Assembly: GCA_030427835.1 (NCBI GenBank)
Contig: JAUICN010000005.1
Coordinates: forward strand, 194,496-258,495
DNA from: Polyangia bacterium
GTDB taxonomy: Bacteria > Myxococcota_A > Polyangia > Polyangiales > JAUICN01
DNA: 64,000 bases
Direction of reading: 5' to 3'
Position numbers and translations under genes: made by a program. Position 1 is the stretch's first letter, and each line of letters starts with the position of its first letter. This document shows, piece after piece, positions 1-7,416 of this stretch. The notes beneath the pieces were generated by a model that worked only from the letters and a program-made list of their open reading frames with translations, ran no database searches and was not told where the DNA came from.

Positions 1-627
1 GCCCCAAGAACAGCAGGTTACCTGGACAAAGTGCTGGGTCAGTCCCTGGTGCAAGGGCCTGTGGGTTCCATTTCTGGTGGTGCCTACATACGGAGTCTAC
101 CCAACCTATTTGAGCGCATGGCCACCCGGGGCTTCTTTAGGCAAGCCAACACGTCCAGAACGGCAGCCTTGAAAGAGGCCGCCCAGGCCTCCTCCAGCTC
201 TCCCGGTGTTGCCCGAATCGCGGCCATCGAGATTGACGATGTAGCACTCTTCGAAAGTGCGATTCATCCACAGATGAACCAAGTCCTCGACGACGCGGCA
301 CAGGCGCTCGTGAACGAGCGATGGCGTTGGACATTCCACGTACCTGAAGCAGTCGTTGGAGAGCTAGGAAATCTAGTAGGGCCCATGAACGTTGATCGCG
401 CCCTAGAAATTGTCGCCCAGAACGCACTTGCTACCACCGAAAGGCTGAACCTTGGAATCTCGGCAAGGATTTCTGGAGTATCGGACAATGCTTGGAATCA
501 GGCAAAGTACCTATTTGCCGAACACGCTTCCCTCGTTCCCGCGGTAAACAACCCCCTCCTGCAGGGCGCTGCAGGAAATGCAATGCGCAACACCCTACTC
601 ATCAATGTGCGTCTCAATCCCCTGTAG
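1..627 (+). CDS. Hypothetical protein, 5'-truncated by the window edge
   Basis: The frame is open from base 1, so the gene begins before the window. A GTG at 31 is the first usable start inside it but need not be the real one. About 208 residues are visible, ending with TAG at 625-627. The visible part is rich in Ala, Asn and Leu, looks soluble and mainly helical, contains no cysteine and shows no motif that I recognise. The next gene (gloB) is convergent and ends 15 bp away. No function is proposed. The coding call rests on the long open frame and protein-like composition. Confidence 0.6.
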   Translation, partial: APRTAGYLDKVLGQSLVQGPVGSISGGAYIRSLPNLFERMATRGFFRQANTSRTAALKEAAQASSSSPGVARIAAIEIDDVALFESAIHPQMNQVLDDAAQALVNERWRWTFHVPEAVVGELGNLVGPMNVDRALEIVAQNALATTERLNLGISARISGVSDNAWNQAKYLFAEHASLVPAVNNPLLQGAAGNAMRNTLLINVRLNPL

Positions 628-642
628 GCAAGTTGTGGCCCG

Positions 643-1386
643 CTAGAACCGATCCTTCGCAGACCGTAGCGCGGCGAAGGTTTCCACTGGGCTGCGGCCA
701 TCCACAACTTCCGGAAGATCGAAGCGAAGAAAAGGGTTGCTGGTGCTCTCGTCCCCGAGCCTTGCAGGTACCGAAAACCCACCCTGCGCGATGTGGCGCT
801 CCATCTGCTGCAAGCGCTCCGCAATGGCCGGGTTATTGGGCTCCACTGAAAGTGCAAATCGTAGGTTACCCACCGCGTACTCATGGCCACACCAAACCTG
901 CGTTGCCTCTGGCAGTGCACGAAGCTTGAGTAGGGAGGTTGCCATCATTTCAGGAGTGCCCTCAAACAGCCGCCCGCAACCCGCCACAAACAACGTATCC
1001 CCGGTAAACAGATGGCCTTCCGTTTCGTACGCAATGGCTCCCAGCGTGTGCCCGGGAACGTGCACGACGCGTACCTCCGTGCCAAGGGCCCTAAAAATAT
1101 CGTCATCACCGTGCCCAAAGGACTGCCGAACAATGCGCCCAGCCGTTAGGTCATGGGCCGAACCCCGCACAGTGGTCACATCGTAGGTTTCGCAAAGCTC
1201 CTCAATACCGCCCACGTGGTCCCAATGGTGGTGGGTCAGCCAAATCTCGGTGAGCTGCAGCCCATGCTTCTCAAGCACATCCTGTACAGGCCTGGCCTCG
1301 GATGGATCCACCACCACCGCCGAGCTTCCACGGTGCAGCACGTAGGCATAGTTGTCCTGCAAACAGGGCACGGGCGTGATCTTCAT
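643..1386 (-). CDS. gloB: Hydroxyacylglutathione hydrolase (glyoxalase II)
   Basis: Metallo-beta-lactamase-fold thioesterase that hydrolyses S-D-lactoylglutathione to D-lactate and glutathione, the second step of methylglyoxal detoxification in the cytosol. From the ATG at 1386 the protein is 247 aa, normal for the family, and begins MKITPVPCLQDNYAYVL, the typical GloB N-terminus. The metal signature THHHWDH lies near residues 51-57, followed by GHTLGAI and FTGDTLFVAGCGRLFEG, which supply further metal ligands and the conserved core, and later by CGHEY. An in-frame upstream extension exists (to 1464) but would run into the divergent rsmD gene and lacks family similarity. It is transcribed divergently from rsmD with start codons only a few bases apart. 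Confidence 0.93.
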   Translation of the reverse strand: MKITPVPCLQDNYAYVLHRGSSAVVVDPSEARPVQDVLEKHGLQLTEIWLTHHHWDHVGGIEELCETYDVTTVRGSAHDLTAGRIVRQSFGHGDDDIFRALGTEVRVVHVPGHTLGAIAYETEGHLFTGDTLFVAGCGRLFEGTPEMMATSLLKLRALPEATQVWCGHEYAVGNLRFALSVEPNNPAIAERLQQMERHIAQGGFSVPARLGDESTSNPFLRFDLPEVVDGRSPVETFAALRSAKDRF

Positions 1387-1413
1387 CTTTTCAGTATGGT
1401 CTGCCCCAGCTCC

Positions 1414-2034
1414 ATGCCCAAATCCAATTCCGAACACACCCTGCGAATCGTGGGGGGCACCCATTCAGGCAGGCGTATTCCCGTGCCTGAAGTGGAAGGC
1501 CTGCGTCCGACGTCCGAGCGTGCCCGGGAGGCCATTGCCTCTGCCCTAAGCGCCCGGGGCCGTATTCAGGGGGCCTCGGTGCTTGAGCTCTTTTCCGGCA
1601 CGGGCGCGTTCTCGTTTGAAATGGCCTCCCGTGGCGCCCAATTTGTGGTTGCCATAGAACGCCAACACGTCCTGGCAGAGCAAATCAACGCCCTTGCGGC
1701 TGCCCTGCAACTACCGGTACAGGCACGGGCCGGTGATGGTTGGAATGTGGGCCGCATCCCAGTGGGAGAATCCCTTTTTGACCTGGTATTTCTGGATCCT
1801 CCCTACGACCAGTCCTCACGGGTTCCCCGTTTGCTTGCGGACCTCACCGCCTCCGATCTCCTCGACCCGGGGGTCCTCATTGTCCTAGAAATCCGCACCA
1901 AGGATGCCCGCTCCTTCACCAACTGGCCCGATTCCTTGGTAGAGCTCAAGCGTTACCGCTATGGTGAAGCCACCATGGTGCTCCTCGAGCGTGAACAGCC
2001 ACAGGAGCCCACAGGGAAAGGTACAGCGCCTTGA
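1414..2034 (+). CDS. rsmD: 16S rRNA (guanine(966)-N2)-methyltransferase
   Basis: SAM-dependent methyltransferase that modifies G966 of 16S rRNA during 30S assembly. The N-terminus contains LRIVGGTHSGRRIPVP, matching the family's RIIGGxxRGR opening, then RPTSERAREAIASAL. The SAM-binding segment VLELFSGTGAFSFEMASRGA is followed by the catalytic LDPPYD motif, the N-methyltransferase [DN]PPY signature. Candidate starts are ATG 1396 and ATG 1414, and neither has a clear Shine-Dalgarno sequence. I chose 1414 because it gives 206 aa, closest to the family length. The stop overlaps the coaD start by 4 nt. The rsmD-coaD pairing is a common bacterial arrangement and supports both calls. Confidence 0.92.
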   Translation: MPKSNSEHTLRIVGGTHSGRRIPVPEVEGLRPTSERAREAIASALSARGRIQGASVLELFSGTGAFSFEMASRGAQFVVAIERQHVLAEQINALAAALQLPVQARAGDGWNVGRIPVGESLFDLVFLDPPYDQSSRVPRLLADLTASDLLDPGVLIVLEIRTKDARSFTNWPDSLVELKRYRYGEATMVLLEREQPQEPTGKGTAP

Positions 2035-2522
2035 GCATCGCAATCTACCCCGGTTCCTTCGACCCGATCACCAACGGCCACCTCAGCATCATTCGCGGTG
2101 GCCTGGTGGCCTTCGATAAACTGATCATCGCCGTGGCTTCCAACCCAAAAAAAACTCCCATGTTCTCGGTGGAAGAACGCACGGACATGATCCGTGAGTC
2201 CGCCCCAGAACCGGATCGTGTCGAGGTCGATGCCTTTGACGGTTTGCTCGTGGACTATTGCAAAAAGCGAAATGCCCGTGTGGTACTCCGTGGCCTTCGC
2301 GCCGTGGCCGACTTTGAATACGAACTGCAAATGGCCAACATGAACCGCCACCTGTACGAACAAATGGAAACCGTGTTCATCATGGCCGACGACGCCAACT
2401 TCTACGTCTCCTCCAACCTCGTCAAAGAAGCCGCCAAACTAGGCGGCAACATCCAAGGCCTAGTCCCAGAAACCGTAGCCACCCGCCTCACCCAAAAACT
2501 CGCCAAAACAACCGGAGGCTAA
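2031..2522 (+). CDS. coaD: Pantetheine-phosphate adenylyltransferase
   Basis: Transfers AMP from ATP to 4'-phosphopantetheine to form dephospho-CoA, the penultimate step of coenzyme A synthesis. The 163-aa length is typical. It opens MSIAIYPGSFDPITNGHLSI, where the TNGH is the nucleotidyltransferase (T/H)xGH motif. It also contains RGLRAVADFEYELQMANMNR and YVSSNLVKEAA, which corresponds to the family's ISSxxVKE motif. Translation starts at TTG 2031, within the last codons of rsmD (4-nt overlap), with purine-rich AGGAG and AGGGAAAG stretches upstream. The overlap indicates translational coupling. Confidence 0.95.
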   Translation: MSIAIYPGSFDPITNGHLSIIRGGLVAFDKLIIAVASNPKKTPMFSVEERTDMIRESAPEPDRVEVDAFDGLLVDYCKKRNARVVLRGLRAVADFEYELQMANMNRHLYEQMETVFIMADDANFYVSSNLVKEAAKLGGNIQGLVPETVATRLTQKLAKTTGG

Positions 2523-2556
2523 ACCGGTTCGATGTCTAGTTGATTGTTGCCACAAT

Positions 2557-3906
2557 CTAAGGGCGGAGCAGATCCACCTCTGGGCTCCTTGCACAAAAGG
2601 CAACGGCGCTAGTTTCGATATTCTGGCCTCTGTAAATCTTGCGAACACAATGAGATAGGGGCGCCAAATCACGACAATCGAAGGTCACCGTCTTCCGGTG
2701 CCCACCTTGCACATACTGTTGCTCGATTACATGGCCATCATCAACACACAGCATCTGTTCTTCCGCAGGAACACCCTCGGCTACGCCTTCCCACTGGATC
2801 CAGTTGCTACGGTAGAAAGGACTGTTAATGGAGTCCACCTCAAGGCGCGAGGACACGAGTCGAGCTCCCGACTTTGTGGTTCCGAACGCCTGGTGATCAT
2901 CGTCCAAAATCAACAGTTCAACACTAGGGTCTCCCCCCGCTCCCCAGAGGTAGTCCATGCTCCCAGGTATGGGAAACACAAAGCTATCCAACAGGCGCCT
3001 TTCCTGGTTTCGTATTGCAATCACGTGGTGATCAAACTCGCGCAACACCTGAATCATCGGTGTTAGTGGCACACCAAATGCGGGTGCAATATGGGCCATC
3101 GGTCGCTGCATGCCCCCTATCGGATAGCATGTATCGCTTGGTGACCCGTCCCTATTCAGCATCTCACAACGTTGGTAATGCCGTAGAAGGTGAAAGCCAG
3201 ATTGACTAATCCCAGAGGCCGACGGCCACATGGGATCTCCAAACTTTTCACCATGGTACAAGCCCAGTGAATGCCCGATCTCGTGTACACTAGTCCGAGT
3301 AGCCTTAGTTGCCGATGATTGCCCGAGGGCGAGAAGAATGGGGCTGCCACGCCCACTTTCAAACGGCGCAAATGTGGATTCACCGTAGCGGTGGTATTCA
3401 TCGGTGTCCTGGTCACATGCAACGTTCGATGTACAAGCGTATTCGCCGATCACAATCTCAATCGTACGGTCCCCGTGAACAGCTCTGTCCCATTGCGGCG
3501 CCGGAGTGGATGGTCGGGCGGGGTTGAAACGAAAAGGGCGAAGTACACCAAGCCGGTCTGAGTCAACAATTACCTCAAAACCAGCAAACGACTCTTCCAA
3601 TCCAAGCTGGATATTCTTCACCTCGCTGTCTGAGAAAACGGAAGGCTCAAACTCAAGTTCGCCAGTGATACGAAAATCGAAACGGCGCTCCGTCACGCTT
3701 GAAATGATGGATGGGTCAGAGGCGTACTTCCCGCCATTAAACGTCAGGTGAATCCAGTCGTATCGCCCGCCACGTGTCAGGTTCTCGCCCCCACGGAAAA
3801 CAGGCCGAGTAGCCGATCCCTTTGTGGACGCAAACTCAGAACTTAGCGGAGTACACCCCACCATCACAACAGTGCCCAGAACAAGGCTGATCCATCCCCA
3901 TTTCAT
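2557..3906 (-). CDS. Predicted lipoprotein metallopeptidase with metzincin-type zinc motif
   Basis: A 449-aa predicted lipoprotein. From ATG 3906 the N-terminus is MKWGWISLVLGTVVMVGC, a short signal peptide with lipidation at Cys18. The motif HEIGHSLGLYHG at residues 208-219 is HExxHxxGxxH, the extended zinc signature of metzincins (matrixin/astacin-like): His208, Glu209 as general base, His212 and His218. The C-terminal half has several Cys residues and no recognised domain. A longer start at 3966 adds 20 residues that do not belong to a signal peptide. The gene ends convergently close to coaD. The likely role is extracytoplasmic proteolysis; substrate unknown. Confidence 0.78.
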   Translation of the reverse strand: MKWGWISLVLGTVVMVGCTPLSSEFASTKGSATRPVFRGGENLTRGGRYDWIHLTFNGGKYASDPSIISSVTERRFDFRITGELEFEPSVFSDSEVKNIQLGLEESFAGFEVIVDSDRLGVLRPFRFNPARPSTPAPQWDRAVHGDRTIEIVIGEYACTSNVACDQDTDEYHRYGESTFAPFESGRGSPILLALGQSSATKATRTSVHEIGHSLGLYHGEKFGDPMWPSASGISQSGFHLLRHYQRCEMLNRDGSPSDTCYPIGGMQRPMAHIAPAFGVPLTPMIQVLREFDHHVIAIRNQERRLLDSFVFPIPGSMDYLWGAGGDPSVELLILDDDHQAFGTTKSGARLVSSRLEVDSINSPFYRSNWIQWEGVAEGVPAEEQMLCVDDGHVIEQQYVQGGHRKTVTFDCRDLAPLSHCVRKIYRGQNIETSAVAFCARSPEVDLLRP

Positions 3907-4143
3907 CGAAGCCCAATAGAGAAGCAAGTCTCGTACCAATCTGCAAGAACGCACAATTTCCACCACCCATCACCAAAAGAAGAACGCAGATGGAACATAG
4001 AGCGCTCCCTGTTCCAATCTGTTGGAACTGGGGCCTGGAGCGGTCGCGAAAAAGTGGTCGGTAGAAGTGTGGCTGCAACGGCCTGATGCCCTGAATCCTG
4101 TTGGATACCCCGGACTACATAGTCATCGACTAGGAGCTCGCGA

Positions 4144-4392
4144 CTACCCGCTAGCAGCAGCTAAGCGGGCGGCGGTCATGGAGGCTCCGACCGAGGCGAG
4201 CGCGCACACCACAATGAGCGTGATGCGCAGTGCCTTCTCCTGAAACTTCTCGGGAACGAATGACTCGATCATGAAGCGAAGTCTGCGAGGAACGAAGTGG
4301 ATCAAATCCAAGTACTTCGGTGGCGTGATGAAAAGAAACACCACATTGGCCGCCGCGATCACACCAAACACAATAGCCATAATACCCGTCAT
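4144..4392 (-). CDS. Small two-helix membrane protein
   Basis: An 82-aa protein starting at ATG 4392, supported by AGGAG eight bases upstream. Two hydrophobic segments are visible: IMAIVFGVIAAANVVFLFI near residues 4-22 and a second, LRITLIVVCALASVGASM, near 55-72. They are separated by a basic loop (PRRLRFMIESFVPEKFQEK). The pattern fits a small inner-membrane protein with two transmembrane helices. I do not recognise the family. An upstream in-frame extension to 4491 is rejected because of the good ribosome binding site at 4392. It is transcribed divergently from the lipoprotein gene at 4711. Confidence 0.6.
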   Translation of the reverse strand: MTGIMAIVFGVIAAANVVFLFITPPKYLDLIHFVPRRLRFMIESFVPEKFQEKALRITLIVVCALASVGASMTAARLAAASG

Positions 4393-4710
4393 ACCGTTGC
4401 TCCTAGCTTCGCCCAAACACCAGGCGTAACCACAGTCTAACGAAAAACCCCTCCCTCCCGAAAGAACAAACCCACAGTTTTTACAGGCCAATCAGCCTGT
4501 TCCTTTCGGGAAGAACCCTCTGTTTACCGGGGTCTACAGCCCATAGAGGTGGCTACTCGAGTGCACCCGTCTGAGTGGGAAAGAGAATAAGAATGACATT
4601 CTGCTCATATTTTAGTCGTGTATTTGCGCCTAAACCTGCAGAAGGAAGTGAGTAGCTAGAAATAACTGTATTTAGACGAATAAGGCATGTTTTGTGCATT
4701 GAGGTTGGAT
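4393..4710. other. Divergent intergenic region with nested inverted repeats
   Basis: About 318 bp separate two divergent genes. It contains an inverted repeat with arms TCCCGAAAGAACA (4456-4468) and TGTTCCTTTCGGGA (4498-4511), matching at 13 of 14 positions. Inside it is a second perfect 6-bp hairpin, ACAGGC-CAATCA-GCCTGT (4483-4500), sharing the 3' arm. The right part (4580-4690) is AT-rich and probably carries the promoter of the downstream gene. No T-tract follows either hairpin, so a terminator is not supported. No coding sequence is seen. Confidence 0.4.
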
Positions 4711-6165
4711 ATGCCTCACTCTCTCAATCAGAATCAGAACACGCCAAAACAAGAAAAAGCTCTGGTATTGCTCATATCGATGATGCCGCTTCTCGTAAGC
4801 GTGGCCGGCTGCGCACCTCCCCAGGTGATGGAGGAAACAAGTGCAAAGGGCGCCCTGTCTAAGGACCGTATGGCCCGGCTCACCGCCGGCGTCGCCCACT
4901 ACAAGCCTGTCCCAGTGGAGTACACCGATTGTGAGTTGGAACCTTGGGTATTTGGGAATACCGGAAGAAAAGAAGTCTTTAAGTGCACCGCACTCGCCAC
5001 ACGCAGCGAGATATGGGAAGGCTTGGAACTGATTGAAGGCCAGCCGCTGCCCGGACCGTACAAGCAGGTGAATGCAATAGTCTTAGAACGATTTGAATCA
5101 CCGAGGGGTGTGAAGACGTTCTGGGATAGATTTACCGGTAGGGCAGACGATCACGTCTTTCCAGCGATGGTTGCTTACGGATTCAATGCGCTTGGAAGCT
5201 CTGGATTTGAAAGTCAGGTGCTTATCACCGGCACCATAGGTCCCGAGTACCAGGGAGAGTCGGTGCGATCCGTACTCGATACCGCCCAACCGGAGCAGAT
5301 GCTGATGACCGACCTACACCCTGAAAGTCACCTGCCTACCGCAACCAGTGTGCCTGTACGGCTGAAAGGGCATGTGTTGGTATTCCACCCGTTGGCCCTT
5401 TCCGGAAGAATGCCCTCCATCACGGTGGATGGTCGCACACCCTGGTACGACCCAGATGATTTGGAGGTAAAACCAGAGAGCGCTGTATTTCCGGCGGTGG
5501 CATTGCTACCCCTCGGCGTAGAAGCTCTCGGTGGTGCCCTAACCACTTACCTCCTTGGTTCCGTCGGCGAAGCCACACTATCAAGCCAAACCCCAGCCAG
5601 CCTAGCCCTACCTACCGATCCCTGGGTGCTCATCGGCGTGACCAAAGACGATGTTCTCAGCCCTGACTTCTGGAGGGAGCCGTTGGATGTAACCATTGAG
5701 AATGGTTTGTACGACGACCACAATTGGTACAACAACGGGTTTGGAGAGTCTCGATGTAGCCAGGGAGCGACAGCCGTTCGTGCAGATTGCGACAAGCTCC
5801 ATGAAGAGGGGCACCTTTCCTACTTGCTTGGTGGTAGCGACCCGGGTCTGCCGCTAGCACAACGCCTCAACAGCCATGGGCAACACCCATACTGCCTATC
5901 GGTTGCAAAGGGCTTTTATGAAGGTTGCAGATTCACGGCAAGTATTACCAGACTGCGAGGGCCTATGAATGCAAAGGCCAACGCGGCACCCATTGCGTGT
6001 GTCGCGGGTGCCATAAGTTGTCTGGCTACCGCAACCTTCCCCAAGATCCTTGACATGTGTGCGGGTCCTGCGTTTTTGCAATACCAGTCTGGTTTGATCA
6101 CCATCGGTTCGTGCACGCAGGGTAGTGAAACATGCAGAAAAGCAACTGGATACTGGACCGACTAG
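4711..6165 (+). CDS. Predicted lipoprotein of unknown function
   Basis: A 484-aa predicted lipoprotein. The start at ATG 4711 is preceded by GAGG at a six-base spacing; an upstream ATG at 4687 has a poorer context. The signal peptide ends in the lipobox LVSVAGC with lipidated Cys34. The mature protein contains about ten cysteines, suggesting disulfides in the periplasm, and a hydrophobic stretch near residues 260-285 (VFPAVALLPLGVEALGG). No catalytic motif or known domain is recognised. It is one of a dozen large, unassigned lipoproteins in this window. Function unknown. Confidence 0.72.
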   Translation: MPHSLNQNQNTPKQEKALVLLISMMPLLVSVAGCAPPQVMEETSAKGALSKDRMARLTAGVAHYKPVPVEYTDCELEPWVFGNTGRKEVFKCTALATRSEIWEGLELIEGQPLPGPYKQVNAIVLERFESPRGVKTFWDRFTGRADDHVFPAMVAYGFNALGSSGFESQVLITGTIGPEYQGESVRSVLDTAQPEQMLMTDLHPESHLPTATSVPVRLKGHVLVFHPLALSGRMPSITVDGRTPWYDPDDLEVKPESAVFPAVALLPLGVEALGGALTTYLLGSVGEATLSSQTPASLALPTDPWVLIGVTKDDVLSPDFWREPLDVTIENGLYDDHNWYNNGFGESRCSQGATAVRADCDKLHEEGHLSYLLGGSDPGLPLAQRLNSHGQHPYCLSVAKGFYEGCRFTASITRLRGPMNAKANAAPIACVAGAISCLATATFPKILDMCAGPAFLQYQSGLITIGSCTQGSETCRKATGYWTD

Positions 6166-6181
6166 ACGAAACCTTCACACG

Positions 6182-7351
6182 CTAACTGGAGCGCACCAGC
6201 TTTAGGTATGGACGCTCCGGGGAGGGAGGTTGAAAGGGTGGGGTTTTGTATCGGGGGTAGTTGGCGAGGTTTTGTTGTTGGAGGCGGCGTAGGGCGTTGA
6301 GGGCCTGTACGCTGACCCGGCCGGTGCGTAGTTCGTCCAGGGTGGCTTCTCCCTGCTGAACTGCATTCCGAACCCGTATCCAGCCCTTGAGGTAGCCCAC
6401 GTCCCGGGCGATGCCTCCACCGCGCCAGGCCCTTTCGCAAAGGGCTGCGGCGTCCTCAGGGGCAATTCCGTGATCCCGCACGAGGGTCAGTGCCGTTTCT
6501 GCAAACGTGGCCCCCTGGTGCAGTCGGTCGGTGACCCACACCCGCGCGGCAATGGTGCGCAGCCGGTAACCCCGAAGAAACCCCGCCTGCTCTTCCAACA
6601 GCAACGCCGTGCCCTCCTGATCGGAATAGGATTCCGCCGTGCCCAGCTCCAAAATGCGTAGGGGCTGTGACCGTGCGTTTTCCCCGGCCACGCAGTGGCC
6701 AAACACCTCGTGCACCGCAAGCCGTTTTGCCTCGTTTCGCCCGTAGTCCCGATCCCCCACCAGGACCTTGCGGTTGGAGGTGACCGCCGCCGCCGCCATG
6801 CCCCTGAGGACCTCCACCTCCACAGTGAGCCCTGCCTCGTAGGCACGCCCGTAGATCTCAGACTCCAGTGAAAGGCCTGGGCCCATACTTGGGATCGTTC
6901 TCGCCTCCGGTTCACCGACCTCCTCGCGAAGCAACCGCTCGGCCAGGTGGAGCAAACGCACGGTCGCACCCTCCCAGGGCACATCCTCCTGCCCGCTGCC
7001 GTACCGACGCCGTGCCAGTGGTCGAATCAACCGCGCCTGGCCCAGGGTATCCACCAAGCAACACTCCAGCTCCAGTTCATCCAGCCGCCCTTGGTAGAGC
7101 TCGCCCTCCGGAACCTGTTCGGCCCATTCACGGGCCTTGCGCAGCCAATGCCAGGCATCCCCCGCAAGGCCGCCAGTGGGGGTCTCGTGAAAGCGGGGCT
7201 GGGGAGACTTACCTTCCCTCAGCTGTCGCACCACCATCGCCCGATTGCTAAGGCCTGACTTCAACGCCAGCGTCTGCAGCACCGAGACTCGGTGGCAAAG
7301 AAAGTTCAGGCAGGCATCCAGCTGCTCCTGGGCACTATCCTTCCTAGGCAT
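6182..7351 (-). CDS. DUF1704/MATCAP-type tyrosine/methionine carboxypeptidase family protein
   Basis: A 389-aa protein of the DUF1704 ('QEGLA') family, which includes the eukaryotic MATCAP tubulin carboxypeptidases. The evidence is HEVFGH at residues 214-219 (the family's HExxxH zinc motif), SDQEGTALLLEEQAG shortly after (the QEGLA-like segment with an acidic metal ligand), and the C-terminal RAWRGG...ARDVGYLKG stretch typical of the family. The first ~160 residues are helical and less conserved. The start is ATG 7351, at the end of an array of four near-identical copies of the initiation region. It lies directly downstream of phoH on the same strand and is probably co-transcribed. In bacteria the substrate is unknown. 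Confidence 0.8.
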   Translation of the reverse strand: MPRKDSAQEQLDACLNFLCHRVSVLQTLALKSGLSNRAMVVRQLREGKSPQPRFHETPTGGLAGDAWHWLRKAREWAEQVPEGELYQGRLDELELECCLVDTLGQARLIRPLARRRYGSGQEDVPWEGATVRLLHLAERLLREEVGEPEARTIPSMGPGLSLESEIYGRAYEAGLTVEVEVLRGMAAAAVTSNRKVLVGDRDYGRNEAKRLAVHEVFGHCVAGENARSQPLRILELGTAESYSDQEGTALLLEEQAGFLRGYRLRTIAARVWVTDRLHQGATFAETALTLVRDHGIAPEDAAALCERAWRGGGIARDVGYLKGWIRVRNAVQQGEATLDELRTGRVSVQALNALRRLQQQNLANYPRYKTPPFQPPSPERPYLKLVRSS

Positions 7352-7408
7352 GCACAGCTTTCCTAGGCATGGCAGCTTTCCTAGGCATGTACAATCCTCC
7401 TAGGCATG
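7342..7408 (-). repeat. Four-copy repeat of a start-codon/Shine-Dalgarno unit
   Basis: The 11-bp sequence TCCTAGGCATG occurs four times at 7342-7352, 7361-7371, 7379-7389 and 7398-7408, with periods of 19, 18 and 19 bp. On the minus strand each copy reads CATGCCTAGGA, so each contains an ATG followed by an AGGA that can serve as the ribosome binding site of the next copy. Only the most downstream ATG (7351) is in frame with the carboxypeptidase gene; the others lie in other frames. The array fills almost the whole gap between phoH and that gene. Confidence 0.85.
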
Positions 7409-7416
7409 GGCGCCCA

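Noticed and set aside
492-1186. Long open frames overlapping the first gene and gloB on both strands
   Set aside because: They lie inside gloB or the partial first gene in other phases, have no ribosome binding site, and encode low-complexity Pro/Arg/Ser-rich sequence typical of shadow frames in GC-rich DNA.
4456-4511. An integron attC site or intrinsic terminator
   Set aside because: There is no integrase or cassette array, the conserved attC core sites are not present, and no T-tract follows the hairpins.
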